From LB3-1 sp036401895 (GTDB lineage: Bacteria; Chloroflexota; Chloroflexia; Chloroflexales; Kallotenuaceae), in assembly GCA_036401895.1 (NCBI GenBank), contig DASWTW010000217.1, positions 1 through 42,460 of the forward strand: a stretch of DNA of 42,460 bases, in the 5' to 3' direction. The translations under genes were made by a program, and so were the position numbers. Below, piece by piece: positions 23,942 to 33,104 of this stretch; the first letter of the stretch is position 1, and each line of letters begins with the position of its first letter. Below the pieces are notes generated by a model that saw nothing but the letters and a program-made list of their open reading frames with translations, made no database searches and was not told the DNA's origin.

Positions 23942-24367
23942 TTATTCCACGGGCTTGCGAAAGATCCGCAGGGTCATGACGGTGCCCTCGGCGGTGCTGC
24001 TGACCTCGCACTGATCGACCAGCGAGCTGATAAGATACATGCCGAAGCCACGCAGCATGCCGGCATCCAGGTTGTCTTCTTCCACTACCCGGCGGCTCCA
24101 GTCGATCCGCTCCACACCGCCGCCGTGATCGGTCACGCGCACCTCAAGATGATCGCCGTTCACCTGAAACGAGACCTCGACGGGCATGTGCGCCTGGCGC
24201 TTGCTGCCATGGTCGATCGCGTTGTTGACCGCCTCGCTGACGGCGAGCTTCAAGTCCTCGATCCGCTCGGGATCGAAGCCGAACGTTTCGCCCAGCTCGG
24301 CTGCGCTGGCCCGCACGACGCGCTCAAACGCCGGATCGGATGGAATAGATAACATGACACGATGCAT
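23942..24367 (-). CDS. RsbW/SpoIIAB-type serine kinase
   Basis: 141 residues; ATG 24367 with GGAG about 9 nt upstream. A GHKL ATPase fold: N box DLKLAVSEAVNNAIDHGS, G1 VTDHGGGVERID, and the later LRGFGMYLISSLVD G2 region. Such kinases phosphorylate the STAS antagonist or bind a target such as a sigma factor. No sigma factor gene is in the window, so the final target lies elsewhere or is not a sigma factor. The TPR gene stops 17 nt upstream. Confidence 0.9.
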   Translation of the reverse strand: MHRVMLSIPSDPAFERVVRASAAELGETFGFDPERIEDLKLAVSEAVNNAIDHGSKRQAHMPVEVSFQVNGDHLEVRVTDHGGGVERIDWSRRVVEEDNLDAGMLRGFGMYLISSLVDQCEVSSTAEGTVMTLRIFRKPVE

Positions 24368-24384
24368 AAACTACGCTCCGACCA

Positions 24385-25932
24385 TTAGGAAGATGAAGGC
24401 ACAACCTGATGCGGTAATCGCGGCACGCGGCCACCGCGCGCCATAAAGCGATCGTAGCGCCGGAGGTAGGCCCGGCCGACGGGGGTGTTGCCTGTTTGCA
24501 GATAGCACGCGCCCAGGTAGTAGAGCGCCTGCGCGTGGTTGGGCTGGGTTTTGATCACCTGCTCGAAGAGCGGGATCGCCCGCGCCGGCTCCAGCAGCTC
24601 TTTGTAGCAGGTTCCCAGCAGGAACGCCGCCTCGACATCTTGCGATTTTTGCTCGATCACCGCCTCAAGCTCTGTGGCTGCCAGATCGTGCCGCCCGCGC
24701 CGGATGTAGATGCAGGCCAGGTCGTAGCGCAGCGATGCGGCGCGCGGCGTCAGCGCGATCGCTTTGCGCCAGGCCGTGATCGCCCACTGCTCTTTGTTGA
24801 GCACGAGATACATGAAGCCCAGCAGATAGAACGCGACCGAGTCGTCGCCCAGCAGCTGTGTGGCGCGCTCAAGGGCGCGTGCGGCGGCCAGCGGCTTGCC
24901 GAGATCGTAGAGCAGCTTGCCCATCTGCACGAAGATCTGGCCTTCGGTCGGGCGCTGCCGGGCGCACTCGTAGAGGATCGTGTAGGCCTGCGTCAGCCGC
25001 TTGCTAAGCCGCAGCACCGCCGCAATGCGCAGCCGGGCCGCGACAAAGAACGGATCTTGCGGCGGAATATGCAGATACTCGCGTACGGCCTCTTCCCAGC
25101 GCCGCCGCCGGGCCAGCAGGTTGCCCAGCAAAAACCGGGCGCGATGCTCCTCGGGCTTCCACTCCAGCAGCGCGCGGTAGATCCGCTCGGCCTCTTCTTC
25201 CGCGCCCTGATTTTTGAGATCGTCCGACAGGCGGTAGTACCACTGCGAGGTATCGGCCTCGGTCTTGTTGACCAGCTCCTGCGGCTCGGACTCGGGCGAG
25301 ATAAAGGTCGGCTCGACGCGCAGCGCCTCCGCGAAGCAGCGCTGGGCCAGCTCGTGCGCGCCGTGACGCTGGTGCATCAGGCCCATGTAGTAGAGCGGCT
25401 CGCCTGCCTGGGGCCGCACCTCGCGCGCCGAGGCGTAGTGAATATAGGCGCGCACCGAGTCGTCGAGATGCTGGTAGCAGCGGCCCAGCGCAAAGTGCGC
25501 CTCGTACAGGCTATCGTTGTGCTCCAGCGCTTCTTTGAACGCGGCGATCGCGCGCTCAGTCTGGCCCATGGCGGCAAACGCGACGCCCAGGTTGTAGTGC
25601 GCCTCCGAGAGCGACGGATCGGTGCGGACGGCCTCAAGATACTCGCGCAGCGAGGCGTCCCAGTCTTCGGCGAAGGCCCAGGCGTTGCCGATATACAGGT
25701 AGATGATCGCGCGCTCACGATCCGAGATGATCGCGTTCTGGCTGCCGTCCACATATGCCGCGATCAGCGCCGCTTTGAAACGCTCGACGGCTTCCGGGTA
25801 CTGCGCGCTCAGGTAGGCGCGAATGCCTTGCGTAAAGGCGGTGCCCAGTTCAGAGCCGTCCATAAAGCGCTCGCTCCCGACAAACGTGTCGAGGTCGAGC
25901 GGCATGAACACCAGCGGCTCAGAGGTAATCAT
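24385..25932 (-). CDS. Tetratricopeptide-repeat protein within the signalling block
   Basis: 515 residues; ATG 25932 with AGGAG 8 nt upstream. Roughly twelve TPR or TPR-like units, for example YIGNAWAFAEDWDASLREYL, HYNLGVAFAAMGQTERAIA, FALGRCYQHLDDSVRAYIHY and YYLGACYLQTGNTPVGRAYL. No signal peptide or membrane helix, so cytosolic. It sits between the phosphatase and the kinase of the partner switch, 17 nt before the kinase, which suggests a scaffold or an adaptor for one of them. The binding partner is unknown. Confidence 0.85.
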   Translation of the reverse strand: MITSEPLVFMPLDLDTFVGSERFMDGSELGTAFTQGIRAYLSAQYPEAVERFKAALIAAYVDGSQNAIISDRERAIIYLYIGNAWAFAEDWDASLREYLEAVRTDPSLSEAHYNLGVAFAAMGQTERAIAAFKEALEHNDSLYEAHFALGRCYQHLDDSVRAYIHYASAREVRPQAGEPLYYMGLMHQRHGAHELAQRCFAEALRVEPTFISPESEPQELVNKTEADTSQWYYRLSDDLKNQGAEEEAERIYRALLEWKPEEHRARFLLGNLLARRRRWEEAVREYLHIPPQDPFFVAARLRIAAVLRLSKRLTQAYTILYECARQRPTEGQIFVQMGKLLYDLGKPLAAARALERATQLLGDDSVAFYLLGFMYLVLNKEQWAITAWRKAIALTPRAASLRYDLACIYIRRGRHDLAATELEAVIEQKSQDVEAAFLLGTCYKELLEPARAIPLFEQVIKTQPNHAQALYYLGACYLQTGNTPVGRAYLRRYDRFMARGGRVPRLPHQVVPSSS

Positions 25933-26022
25933 GGATGGCTCCTGCGACGTAGAACAGGGAGCTGGCCGATCGATCGTTGGTAAGGCTCGTCACGCCAAAC
26001 GCGCATTCCACGCTCCACACAG

Positions 26023-27096
26023 CTATACACATGCATCGAGTTCCGCACGGACGGTCGTGCGATATTCTTCCAGGGTCAGACGCAGCTGCGCCAGCAGCTC
26101 ACGGCTCAGGCCGCGTCCATGGCGCGCCTGCACAATCTTGCCGACCTGGGGCAGCGCCGCCTGCCAGGACTGCACATCCGCCGGCAGGTCGCCCAGCTCG
26201 ACCCACAGCGCCGCCGCGCCCATCTCGCCCATCACATCCACGCTGATGTTGCGCAGCTCGGCGTTGAGATCCGGCAGCCGCCGCCGCATCAGCACCATCG
26301 TCATGTCGTCGGCAAGCGTGTTGCCGCTCCAGGTTTTGACGGTGTTGAGGATCGTCGCCATCATCGAGCGCGGGCGCTGCTGGTGGTTGCGCAGCAGCAG
26401 CGATTGCAGCCGCGTAAAGCCGTACATGCGCTCGCGGGCGTCGTTGGCCTCGGTGATGCCGTCGGTGTACAGCAGCGCCGTCTCGCCGGGCGCCAGCGTC
26501 GCTGTGATCGTCTCGTACTCGGCGTCGGGATCGATGCCCAGCGGCAGGCCGCTGATCTCAAGCTCCTGCACGTCTTTGCCGATCAGCACCGGGAAGTTGT
26601 GTCCCGCGTTGGCGATATGCAGCGTTCCGGTGTGGATCTCGGCGTGGACGTAGAGCATCGTCACCATACCGTGCGGCATCTCGCTGATCAGCGCGCGGTT
26701 AAGCGCAGCCAGCGTCTCGCTGGGCGTCAGCCTGTCGCGCGCGATCTGGCGAAACAGCGTGCGCGCGACGGCCATGCGCAGCGCGGCGGCCAGCCCATGC
26801 CCCGAAACATCGCCGATCATCAGGCCGTGCCAGTTTTCGTCGACCACCGGGAAATCATAAAGATCGCCGCCCAGCTCGCTGGCTGGCAGCGAGGCTGCGG
26901 CAAGCTCCCATTTATGCAGGCGCGGCACCGTCTGCAACAGCAAGCCCTGCTGTAGCTCGCGGGCCATGCGCAGATCTTGCGCCAGCTCAGGGTGATCGCC
27001 CGCCGCTATCCGTCGCGGCCTCGGCACGACCACCGGCGATCGTCCCGTGATGCGTTGGTGGGAAGAGCGATGGCTTACGAGACTTTTCCACGACAT
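26023..27096 (-). CDS. SpoIIE/RsbU-type PP2C serine phosphatase
   Basis: 357 residues; ATG 27096 with GAGGATG upstream. After a short helical start (LAQDLRMARELQQGLLLQ) comes the PP2C domain (about 50-260): PASELGGDLYDF with metal-binding Asp, IGDVSGHGLAAALRMAVART, LYTDGITEANDARER and LADDMTMVLMRR. The last 95 residues are an extra helical region. Such enzymes dephosphorylate STAS antagonists. There is no PAS, GAF or receiver input domain, so activation must come through a partner; the chemosensory genes directly upstream (cheR stop 17 nt away) or the TPR protein downstream are candidates (inference). Confidence 0.92.
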   Translation of the reverse strand: MSWKSLVSHRSSHQRITGRSPVVVPRPRRIAAGDHPELAQDLRMARELQQGLLLQTVPRLHKWELAAASLPASELGGDLYDFPVVDENWHGLMIGDVSGHGLAAALRMAVARTLFRQIARDRLTPSETLAALNRALISEMPHGMVTMLYVHAEIHTGTLHIANAGHNFPVLIGKDVQELEISGLPLGIDPDAEYETITATLAPGETALLYTDGITEANDARERMYGFTRLQSLLLRNHQQRPRSMMATILNTVKTWSGNTLADDMTMVLMRRRLPDLNAELRNISVDVMGEMGAAALWVELGDLPADVQSWQAALPQVGKIVQARHGRGLSRELLAQLRLTLEEYRTTVRAELDACV

Positions 27097-27113
27097 GAAA
27101 AAACATCCTCAAA

Positions 27114-28628
27114 CTAGCGGTGTTGCAGCCGATCGATTTCCAAATGTTGCAAAAACCGTTGGCAGGTTTCGCGCAGCCAGGCGACAGTCACGCCGTCCAA
27201 AACCTCGGTCGCGTCCAGGTCGGCGAGCTTGCGCAGCGTGCTGCGATACTCGCGGTCGGCCAGATCCAGGCGCTGCCGGCTGCGGTAGGCGTTGGCAAGG
27301 TGAAACGAGGGCAGCGGCGCCTGCGGCACCAGGTAGCGCACCCGCTCCAGATGCGTGATCGCCTCGTCCCAGCGCTCCTGGTTGGCGCACAGCATGCCCA
27401 GCAGCAGATGCGCATCGTGGACCAGCACATCGCGCTCGATCGCCCGCTTGGCCTCGGCCGCCGCCTGCTCCCAGTCGCCGCGATTGGCGTGGATGCGCGC
27501 GATCGCCGCCAGCGCCTGGGCATAGACCGGATCGTCAGAACGAACTTGCTGTAGGCTCGTGAGCGCATCGTCGAGCAGGCCCGATTGAAGCTGGCTCAAG
27601 CCCTGCTCCAGGATCGAGCGCGCCGGCAATGGCGCAGGCGGCCGTACCGGCAGCCGGGCCGGTGTACGCGGCTTGGCATCGCGCACGGGCTGCGGCTTTT
27701 CGACGACGGCGGGATGCTCGCTCAGCAACGCTCGTTCTTCGCGCGCAGCCGCTCGCTCGGCTCGCTCCTTGAGCTGAAGCTGATGGCGCATTCTCAGCGC
27801 GCCGGTTCGCGGCAGCGGCTTGCGATACACGAATGCGCCCGCTAGTTCAACCGTTTCAAAGCGGTCAAAGATACGCCAGAGCGTTTCGGAAAATCCCAGG
27901 AACAGATAGCCGCCCGGACGGAGCGCATCGAAGAAGCGGCCCATCAAGGCGCGACACACATCTACCGAGAAGTAGATCGTCACGTTCTGGCAAAAAATAA
28001 TATCGAGCTGCCGCGCCCAGACCGGCACCGGCGTATGCAGATTGTGCTGCTCGAAGTGGATCAGGCTGCGCACCTCGGGCCGGATCACGTTGTAGCTCAT
28101 GTCGGGCGAGAAATAGCGCCTCATCTCGTCCTGCGCGATGTTCATCAGCGTCCGGCCACGGTAGCGCCCGATCTGCGCTTTTTCCAGCGCCTGGGTGCTG
28201 ATGTCGGTCGCATGGATCTCAATCGGTCGCGGCAGCGGCTCGCCCAGCGTGGTCAGGATCGAGATCGCCAGCGAGTAGGGCTCCTCGCCAGTCGCACAGC
28301 CCGCGCTCCAGCAGCGTAGCGGCTGCGTTGCGCTGCGCTCGCGATGGAACGTCGGCAGGATTACCTCGCGCAGTGCCCGGTGATGCGCCGGCGTGCGAAA
28401 GAACTGCGTCTCGTGGTTGACGACCAGCTCGGTCAGGCGGTGCAGCTCGGCGCCTTCGATCTGCTGTAAGTAGGCGCGCACATCGTCGATGCCGAGCGCC
28501 TCCATGCGCACGGCCAGCGCGCTCTCAAGCGAGCGGTGGCGGCTGCTGTCCATCGAAAAGCCGCTGTACTCGGCGATGCTGGTCGCAAGTGTTTGAAACT
28601 GGCCGGTGGAGAGAGTCGGGCGCATCAT
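27114..28628 (-). CDS. cheR: CheR methyltransferase with C-terminal TPRs
   Basis: 504 residues from ATG 28628, which overlaps the cheB stop and has AAGGAG 5 nt upstream. CheR all-alpha N-domain (1-75), then the SAM-binding methyltransferase (about 75-275): LRCWSAGCATGEEPYSLAI, HATDISTQALEKA, IIFCQNVTIYF and LRPGGYLFLGFSET. The remainder has a basic, Pro-rich linker and about four TPRs (for example ALAAIARIHANRGDWEQAAAEA). It methylates glutamates of chemoreceptors. TPR-bearing CheR proteins occur in alternative chemosensory systems such as Frz, where the repeats limit or direct methylation. Confidence 0.93.
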   Translation of the reverse strand: MMRPTLSTGQFQTLATSIAEYSGFSMDSSRHRSLESALAVRMEALGIDDVRAYLQQIEGAELHRLTELVVNHETQFFRTPAHHRALREVILPTFHRERSATQPLRCWSAGCATGEEPYSLAISILTTLGEPLPRPIEIHATDISTQALEKAQIGRYRGRTLMNIAQDEMRRYFSPDMSYNVIRPEVRSLIHFEQHNLHTPVPVWARQLDIIFCQNVTIYFSVDVCRALMGRFFDALRPGGYLFLGFSETLWRIFDRFETVELAGAFVYRKPLPRTGALRMRHQLQLKERAERAAAREERALLSEHPAVVEKPQPVRDAKPRTPARLPVRPPAPLPARSILEQGLSQLQSGLLDDALTSLQQVRSDDPVYAQALAAIARIHANRGDWEQAAAEAKRAIERDVLVHDAHLLLGMLCANQERWDEAITHLERVRYLVPQAPLPSFHLANAYRSRQRLDLADREYRSTLRKLADLDATEVLDGVTVAWLRETCQRFLQHLEIDRLQHR

Positions 28629-29959
28629 CGTCGCTCCTTGACCACGCTCTCGCGTAGCAGCACTTGCAGCCGTCCGGCGATCGCTTCGGGCGTCAATACT
28701 TCGTCGACCACACGCGCCTCGATCGCGGCGCGCGGCATGCCAAAGACGATGCAGCTTTCGGCGTTCTGCGCGATTGTGTAGCCGCCCTCGCGGTGGATCG
28801 CCGTCATGCCCAGCGCGCCGTCGCGGCCCATGCCGGTCAGCAGCACGCCGATCGTGCGTGGGCCGTAGGACTCGGCTGCGCGCTGCATCGTCACGTCGAC
28901 GGATGGCCGCTGAAGCAGCGCGGGCTGCGATGAGATGCTGAGCACGCCGTCGCCGTCGATCAGCAGATGCATGTTGTCGGGCGCGACAAAGATTCGTCCC
29001 GGCATGGCGATGTCGCCCGATTGCGCCAGTTGCACCGGCATGCCGCTCGATCCGGCCAGCCAATCGACCATGCCACGTGTGAAGCCGTCGGCGATATGCT
29101 GGACCAGCAGCACAGCCGCCGGCAGATTAGCCGGCAGATGGCGCAAGATCTGCTGCACCACACGCGGCCCGCCGGTCGAAGCGCCGATCACGATCAGGCG
29201 ATTGGCAGCGCCCAGCGAGCTGATTCGCGGCGTGGTGGTTGGCTTGCTCGTCGCTGGCGCTGGCGGAGTCGCGGCTGCCGGCGGTGTGGGAGCGGCTGAG
29301 GCCTGAGGCAGCGCGCCGAGCGGACGAGAGCCGCGCAGCCGGCGTGCGGTCTCGCTGCTCCCGAGTGGCCGCGAGCCATAGAGTCGGCGTGCGGTCTCGC
29401 TGTTGGCCAGTGAGCGCGAGCCACGCGACCGGCGGATCATATCGCTAGTGGCCAGTGGCCGCGAGCCGCGCGATCGCTGCTGAGCAGCTTTGTCGCCGCT
29501 GATGGTGCTCGGCGTGTCCTGGGGCGTGCGCCGCCGGCCGCGTAGATGCGTCACAACCCGTACCCGCGACAAGATCTTGATGCGCTTGATCAGACCTGCG
29601 CGCGCCTGCTCCAGCCCGCCGGGATCGTTGCTGGAAGGCTTTTCCATCACGTCCAGCGCGCCCAGGCCCAGCATGCGAAAGGTGATGTCGATGTCGAAGC
29701 GCGACAGCGAGGCCGTAAGCACCAGGATCGGCGTGGGGTAGTAGGCCATGATATGCTCGGTGGTTTGCAGGCCATCCATCACCGGCATACGCACGTCCAT
29801 CGTGATCACATCGGGGCGCAGCGTCGCCACCTGCTCGATCGCGGCCTGCCCATCACGCGCCGTGCCAACCACCTCGATCTCGGGATCGGAGGTGAGCAGC
29901 GTCGTCAGCGCGCGACGCATCAGCGCTGAATCATCGACAATCAAGACACGGATCGGCAT
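28625..29959 (-). CDS. cheB: CheB methylesterase/deamidase response regulator
   Basis: 444 residues. Receiver (1-125) with Asp55 in VITMDVRMPVMDG; a long linker; esterase domain (about 252-440) with the catalytic triad Ser261 (GASTGGP), His288 (LVQHI) and Asp380 (TGMGRDGA). It removes receptor methyl groups when phosphorylated by CheA. The linker (164-215) holds about three and a half tandem copies of a 15-residue Arg-rich unit (RGSRPLATSDMIRRS and relatives), followed by an Ala/Pro/Thr stretch, which makes it longer than usual CheB (about 350). The start has only a weak ribosome site. It overlaps cheR by 4 nt. Confidence 0.95.
   Translation of the reverse strand: MPIRVLIVDDSALMRRALTTLLTSDPEIEVVGTARDGQAAIEQVATLRPDVITMDVRMPVMDGLQTTEHIMAYYPTPILVLTASLSRFDIDITFRMLGLGALDVMEKPSSNDPGGLEQARAGLIKRIKILSRVRVVTHLRGRRRTPQDTPSTISGDKAAQQRSRGSRPLATSDMIRRSRGSRSLANSETARRLYGSRPLGSSETARRLRGSRPLGALPQASAAPTPPAAATPPAPATSKPTTTPRISSLGAANRLIVIGASTGGPRVVQQILRHLPANLPAAVLLVQHIADGFTRGMVDWLAGSSGMPVQLAQSGDIAMPGRIFVAPDNMHLLIDGDGVLSISSQPALLQRPSVDVTMQRAAESYGPRTIGVLLTGMGRDGALGMTAIHREGGYTIAQNAESCIVFGMPRAAIEARVVDEVLTPEAIAGRLQVLLRESVVKERR
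29315..29470 (-). repeat. 45-bp tandem repeat in the cheB linker
   Basis: About 3.5 diverged copies of a 45-bp unit encode the motif (R/Y)GSR(P/S)L(A/G)xS(D/E)xxRRx. Period keeps frame, so copy number can change without breaking the gene. Confidence 0.7.
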
Positions 29960-29990
29960 AGCAGTAGCGAAACTCCGAGCGACGAAGCGA

Positions 29991-30145
29991 AGAACCTAGA
30001 ACCAAGAACCTAGAACCAGGGTTTATCTAGTTCTTCGTTCTTAACTCTTTGTTCTCTGTTTTAGCGTTAGATTCTTTGTTCTCGCGTTAGGTTCTAAGGT
30101 TTCTGGTTTTCCGTTAGGTTCTTGGTTCTAAGTTCTAGGTTCTAC
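29991..30145. repeat. AGAACCN-type repeat between cheY and cheB
   Basis: Arms TAGAACCAAGAACCTA (29997-30012) and the exact complement at 30115-30130 enclose a 102-nt core made of degenerate TTCTTTGTTCT and GCGTTAG units. Further AGAACCT units flank the arms. It follows the cheY stop directly (minus direction). Confidence 0.7.
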
Positions 30146-30505
30146 TTAGACTCCCAGCAGCACCTTGACGCGATTGGGCAGGTCCAGCAGATCCAGATCT
30201 TTGTTGAGATAATCGTCAACGCCCGCCTCGAAGCCGGCCCGCCGGTCATCCATCGAGGTCAGCATAATGATCGGCAGATCTTCCAGCGCTGGCTGCTCAC
30301 GCAGGCGGCGACAAACCTCGTAGCCGTCGATGCCCGGCATCTGCACATCCAGCACGATCAGATCGGGCATGACATCCCGGACTCGGCTAAGGCCATCCTC
30401 GCCGCTATGCGCTACCTGGACTTCGTAGCCGTACATTTCAAGCCGCATTTTGACAATGTCGGTAACGAGTCTGCTATCGTCGACGATCAGAATGGTTGCG
30501 CTCAT
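30146..30505 (-). CDS. cheY: CheY-like single-domain response regulator
   Basis: 119 residues from ATG 30505, which has a strong GGAGG 6 nt upstream; the frame extends to 30541 without support. A lone receiver: acidic pair in IVDDS, phospho-acceptor Asp53 in LIVLDVQMP, Thr in MLTS, and Asn-Lys in YLNKDLD instead of the usual (T)KP, a small deviation in the lysine loop. It should accept phosphate from CheA and relay to a motility or other output. A hairpin lies next to its ribosome site. Confidence 0.9.
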   Translation of the reverse strand: MSATILIVDDSRLVTDIVKMRLEMYGYEVQVAHSGEDGLSRVRDVMPDLIVLDVQMPGIDGYEVCRRLREQPALEDLPIIMLTSMDDRRAGFEAGVDDYLNKDLDLLDLPNRVKVLLGV

Positions 30506-30516
30506 GCAAACCTCCA

Positions 30517-30543
30517 GCATGCGATCAGAGCCGCATCGCATGC
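30517..30543 (-). promoter_or_regulatory. Hairpin adjoining the cheY ribosome site
   Basis: GCATGCGAT and ATCGCATGC form a perfect 9-bp stem with a 9-nt loop. It ends one base before the Shine-Dalgarno (complement of CCTCC, 30511-30515), so it may stabilise the leader or act as an operator. The rest of the 204-nt gap to cheA (30506-30709) shows no gene. Confidence 0.45.
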
Positions 30544-30709
30544 GCTAGCTATCACTTGGTCGCTTGACTGTCTATGTGTGCGGCGTGGACGATCGTTGTG
30601 TTCACGCGTTCGTGACTGCTGTGCAGCATACGAGAATCTACAGGGCGTCGGTATAGTCCTGCGTCCCAAACCGCAATCGCCGTTTGATAGAGGCGAAAAA
30701 GGACGGCAA

Positions 30710-33097
30710 TCATGGCCCTGCGCCGAGCAGATCGCGCACTGCGCTCAGCAGATTTGACTGGTCGAACTGCGATTTGACGATGTACGCCTGCGCGCCCGCG
30801 ACAATGCCCTGACGCTTGTGCTCGTCCGAGTGCAGACTGGTCACGATGATCACCGGAATATGCGTCAGCTCGGGGTCGGAGCGGATGCTGGAGGTCAGGC
30901 CGAAGCCGTCCAGTCGCGGCATCTCGACGTCGCTCACCACCAGATCGAACTGGTTGTCGGCGCGCAGCTTGTCGAGCGCGTCCTGGCCATCGACAGCGGT
31001 GGTGACGTTATAGCCGGCCGACTGAAGGATCGATCGCAGCAGCTCGCGGGTAGTGAACGAGTCGTCGGTGATCAGCAGCCGGTGCGATCGAGCGACCGGC
31101 TTGGGTGTCATGCGCGTGGCGCGGGCGCGACGGGTGCGCGTGATCAGGCCCTGAGCGCTCAGCACCACCGCCAGCGAGCCGTTGGGCAGCGGCGCGATGC
31201 CGGAGACCAGCGGATGATCGGGAAAGAGCGGCCCCAGCGGCTTGACCACAACCTCGCGCTCGTCGACCATGCGATCGACCAGCATCGCGATCGGACGTGA
31301 CGCGCCAAGCAGAATCGCGTGGTCACGCGCCAGTGTTCCGGTATCCTGCGGCAGGTCCAGCAGATCCGCCAGCGAGACCAGCGGCACCATTTTGCCGTCG
31401 ATCTTGAGCAGCGGCTGTCCCTCGACGCGATGAATCTCTTCACGATCCAGCCGCAGCAGGCTCTGGCAGCTGCGCGACGGCAGCGCCCAGAGCTGATTGC
31501 CGGCCTCGACCAGCAGCACCTGCGAGGTCATCAGCGAGACCGGCAGCACCAGCGCGATCGTGGTGCCGCGCCCTACCTCGCTCTCGACGATCACCTGGCC
31601 GCCCAGCTCAACCATCCGCGAGCGCACCACGTCCATGCCGACGCCGCGCCCCGAGACATCCGTGATGATCGGACTCATCGAGAAGCCGGGCATAAAGATC
31701 AGATCCAGCGTCTCGACGTCGTTGAGCAGCGCCGCCGATTGCTCGTCGATCAGCCCTTTGCGCACGGCGGCAGCGCGCAGCTTGGCCGGGTCCATCCCCC
31801 GCCCGTCGTCGGTCACGGCAATGCGGATCTGGCCATGCTCGGCAGTCGCCGCGACGACCAGACGGCCCGTTGGAGGCTTGCCGGCAGCGGTGCGCTCCTC
31901 GACCGACTCCAGGCCGTGATCGAGCGCGTTGCGGACCATATGCAGCAGCGGATCGCTGAGCGCGTCGAGCACCTTGCGATCGGCCTCGGTCTCCTCGCCG
32001 CCCAGCTCAAGCTCGACCTGCTTGTTGAGGCTGCGCGCCAGCTCACGGACAGCGCGCGGCAGCGTCGCGAAAATCGTCGCGACCGGAACCAGCCGCGCCG
32101 CGAAGACTTCGGCCTCAAGCTCGTCGATGAGCAGCGTTTGCGCGGCGGAGCGACGCGTGTAGGCGTCGTGCTGCGTGCGTACGATCTGGCTCAGCTCGCT
32201 TTCACGGCCCTGAAGCTCGTTGAGGCGATGCGTCACGCTCTGGCGCTGCGAGGGCGACATGCGCACATGGCGCAGCTCACTTTCGAGCGTCTGAAGCGTG
32301 CGCTGCTGCTGCGCAATCAGCATCGTCAGCGTTTGCAGGCTTTGCAGATGCAGGCTATCTTCCTGCTGGCCCACCATCAGCTCGCCCGCCACCGCCAGCA
32401 GCCGATCCAGCCGATCGACGCGAACGCGAACCGTCGCGCGCTGAACTCGCGGGTTCGACGCAGGCGCAACACCAGCCAGAGACGATGCGACGGCAATTGG
32501 CGCTTCCGATCCGTTGCCGTTGGCTGGCACAACCGCGGCCGGCGCATGATTCGATCCGTTGCCGTTGGTCGGCACGACGGCAGCCGGTCTATGCTCCGAT
32601 CCGTTGGTTAGCGCTGGCGCTGCCGGCTCGATCACGATCGACTCTTCAACCGCCTCCACCGGCACAGGCGCATCGCCGGGCGGGTCGGGATCGGGCGACG
32701 CATCGAAAGTCGCAGCATCGCCGCTGGCCGCCTGCTCAAGCTGCGCGATCAGATCGCCAGTGTCGAGGTCAAGCACGCGCTGCTCGCTGGCGGCGATCGC
32801 CAGGGCCTGCATTGCGTCGTTAGCCTGGAGCAGCAGGTCGTTGAGCGCGGGCGAGATCGTGAGCGTTCCCGCACGCAGCGCGCCGAGCAAGCTTTCCATC
32901 GCGTGGGCGACGTTGGCAGCCGCCGCAAAGCCCAGCAGACGGGCGGAGCCTTTGATGGTATGCGCGGCGCGAAAGACCCCATCGATCGTTGCGCGATCGG
33001 TGGGGTTACTCTCAAGCGCCAACAAGCCTTCCGCGATCACACGGACGTTGTCGACAGTTTCTTCGCGAAATTGTGCGTAGAACGCGCTGAGGTCCAT
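30710..33097 (-). CDS. cheA: CheA histidine kinase with C-terminal receiver
   Basis: 795 residues. HPt domain (1-110) with phospho-acceptor His46 in AAHTIKGSARLLGF; a linker of about 90 residues with a 15-residue Ala/Val/Asn/Gly repeat (PAAVVPTNGNG); dimerisation helices (about 215-335); HATPase (about 340-520; LHMVRNALDHGLES, DDGRGMDPAKL, GRGVGMDVVRS); CheW-like domain (about 525-655); and a fused receiver (about 665-790; VVSDVEMPRLDGF). The CheY-binding P2 domain of enteric CheA is not evident. Hybrid CheA-receiver proteins occur in Frz-, Wsp- and Pil-Chp-type systems that govern gliding, pili or development rather than flagella. No flagellar genes are present. Confidence 0.95.
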   Translation of the reverse strand: MDLSAFYAQFREETVDNVRVIAEGLLALESNPTDRATIDGVFRAAHTIKGSARLLGFAAAANVAHAMESLLGALRAGTLTISPALNDLLLQANDAMQALAIAASEQRVLDLDTGDLIAQLEQAASGDAATFDASPDPDPPGDAPVPVEAVEESIVIEPAAPALTNGSEHRPAAVVPTNGNGSNHAPAAVVPANGNGSEAPIAVASSLAGVAPASNPRVQRATVRVRVDRLDRLLAVAGELMVGQQEDSLHLQSLQTLTMLIAQQQRTLQTLESELRHVRMSPSQRQSVTHRLNELQGRESELSQIVRTQHDAYTRRSAAQTLLIDELEAEVFAARLVPVATIFATLPRAVRELARSLNKQVELELGGEETEADRKVLDALSDPLLHMVRNALDHGLESVEERTAAGKPPTGRLVVAATAEHGQIRIAVTDDGRGMDPAKLRAAAVRKGLIDEQSAALLNDVETLDLIFMPGFSMSPIITDVSGRGVGMDVVRSRMVELGGQVIVESEVGRGTTIALVLPVSLMTSQVLLVEAGNQLWALPSRSCQSLLRLDREEIHRVEGQPLLKIDGKMVPLVSLADLLDLPQDTGTLARDHAILLGASRPIAMLVDRMVDEREVVVKPLGPLFPDHPLVSGIAPLPNGSLAVVLSAQGLITRTRRARATRMTPKPVARSHRLLITDDSFTTRELLRSILQSAGYNVTTAVDGQDALDKLRADNQFDLVVSDVEMPRLDGFGLTSSIRSDPELTHIPVIIVTSLHSDEHKRQGIVAGAQAYIVKSQFDQSNLLSAVRDLLGAGP

Positions 33098-33104
33098 ACG
33101 AATA

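Noticed and set aside
24496..25983. 495-codon plus-strand frame over the TPR gene
   Set aside because: Antisense of a clear TPR protein with its own Shine-Dalgarno; the composition is typical of a shadow frame.
29991..30145. Possible CRISPR array
   Set aside because: Units are short, degenerate and partly inverted, without regular spacers; no cas gene is present.
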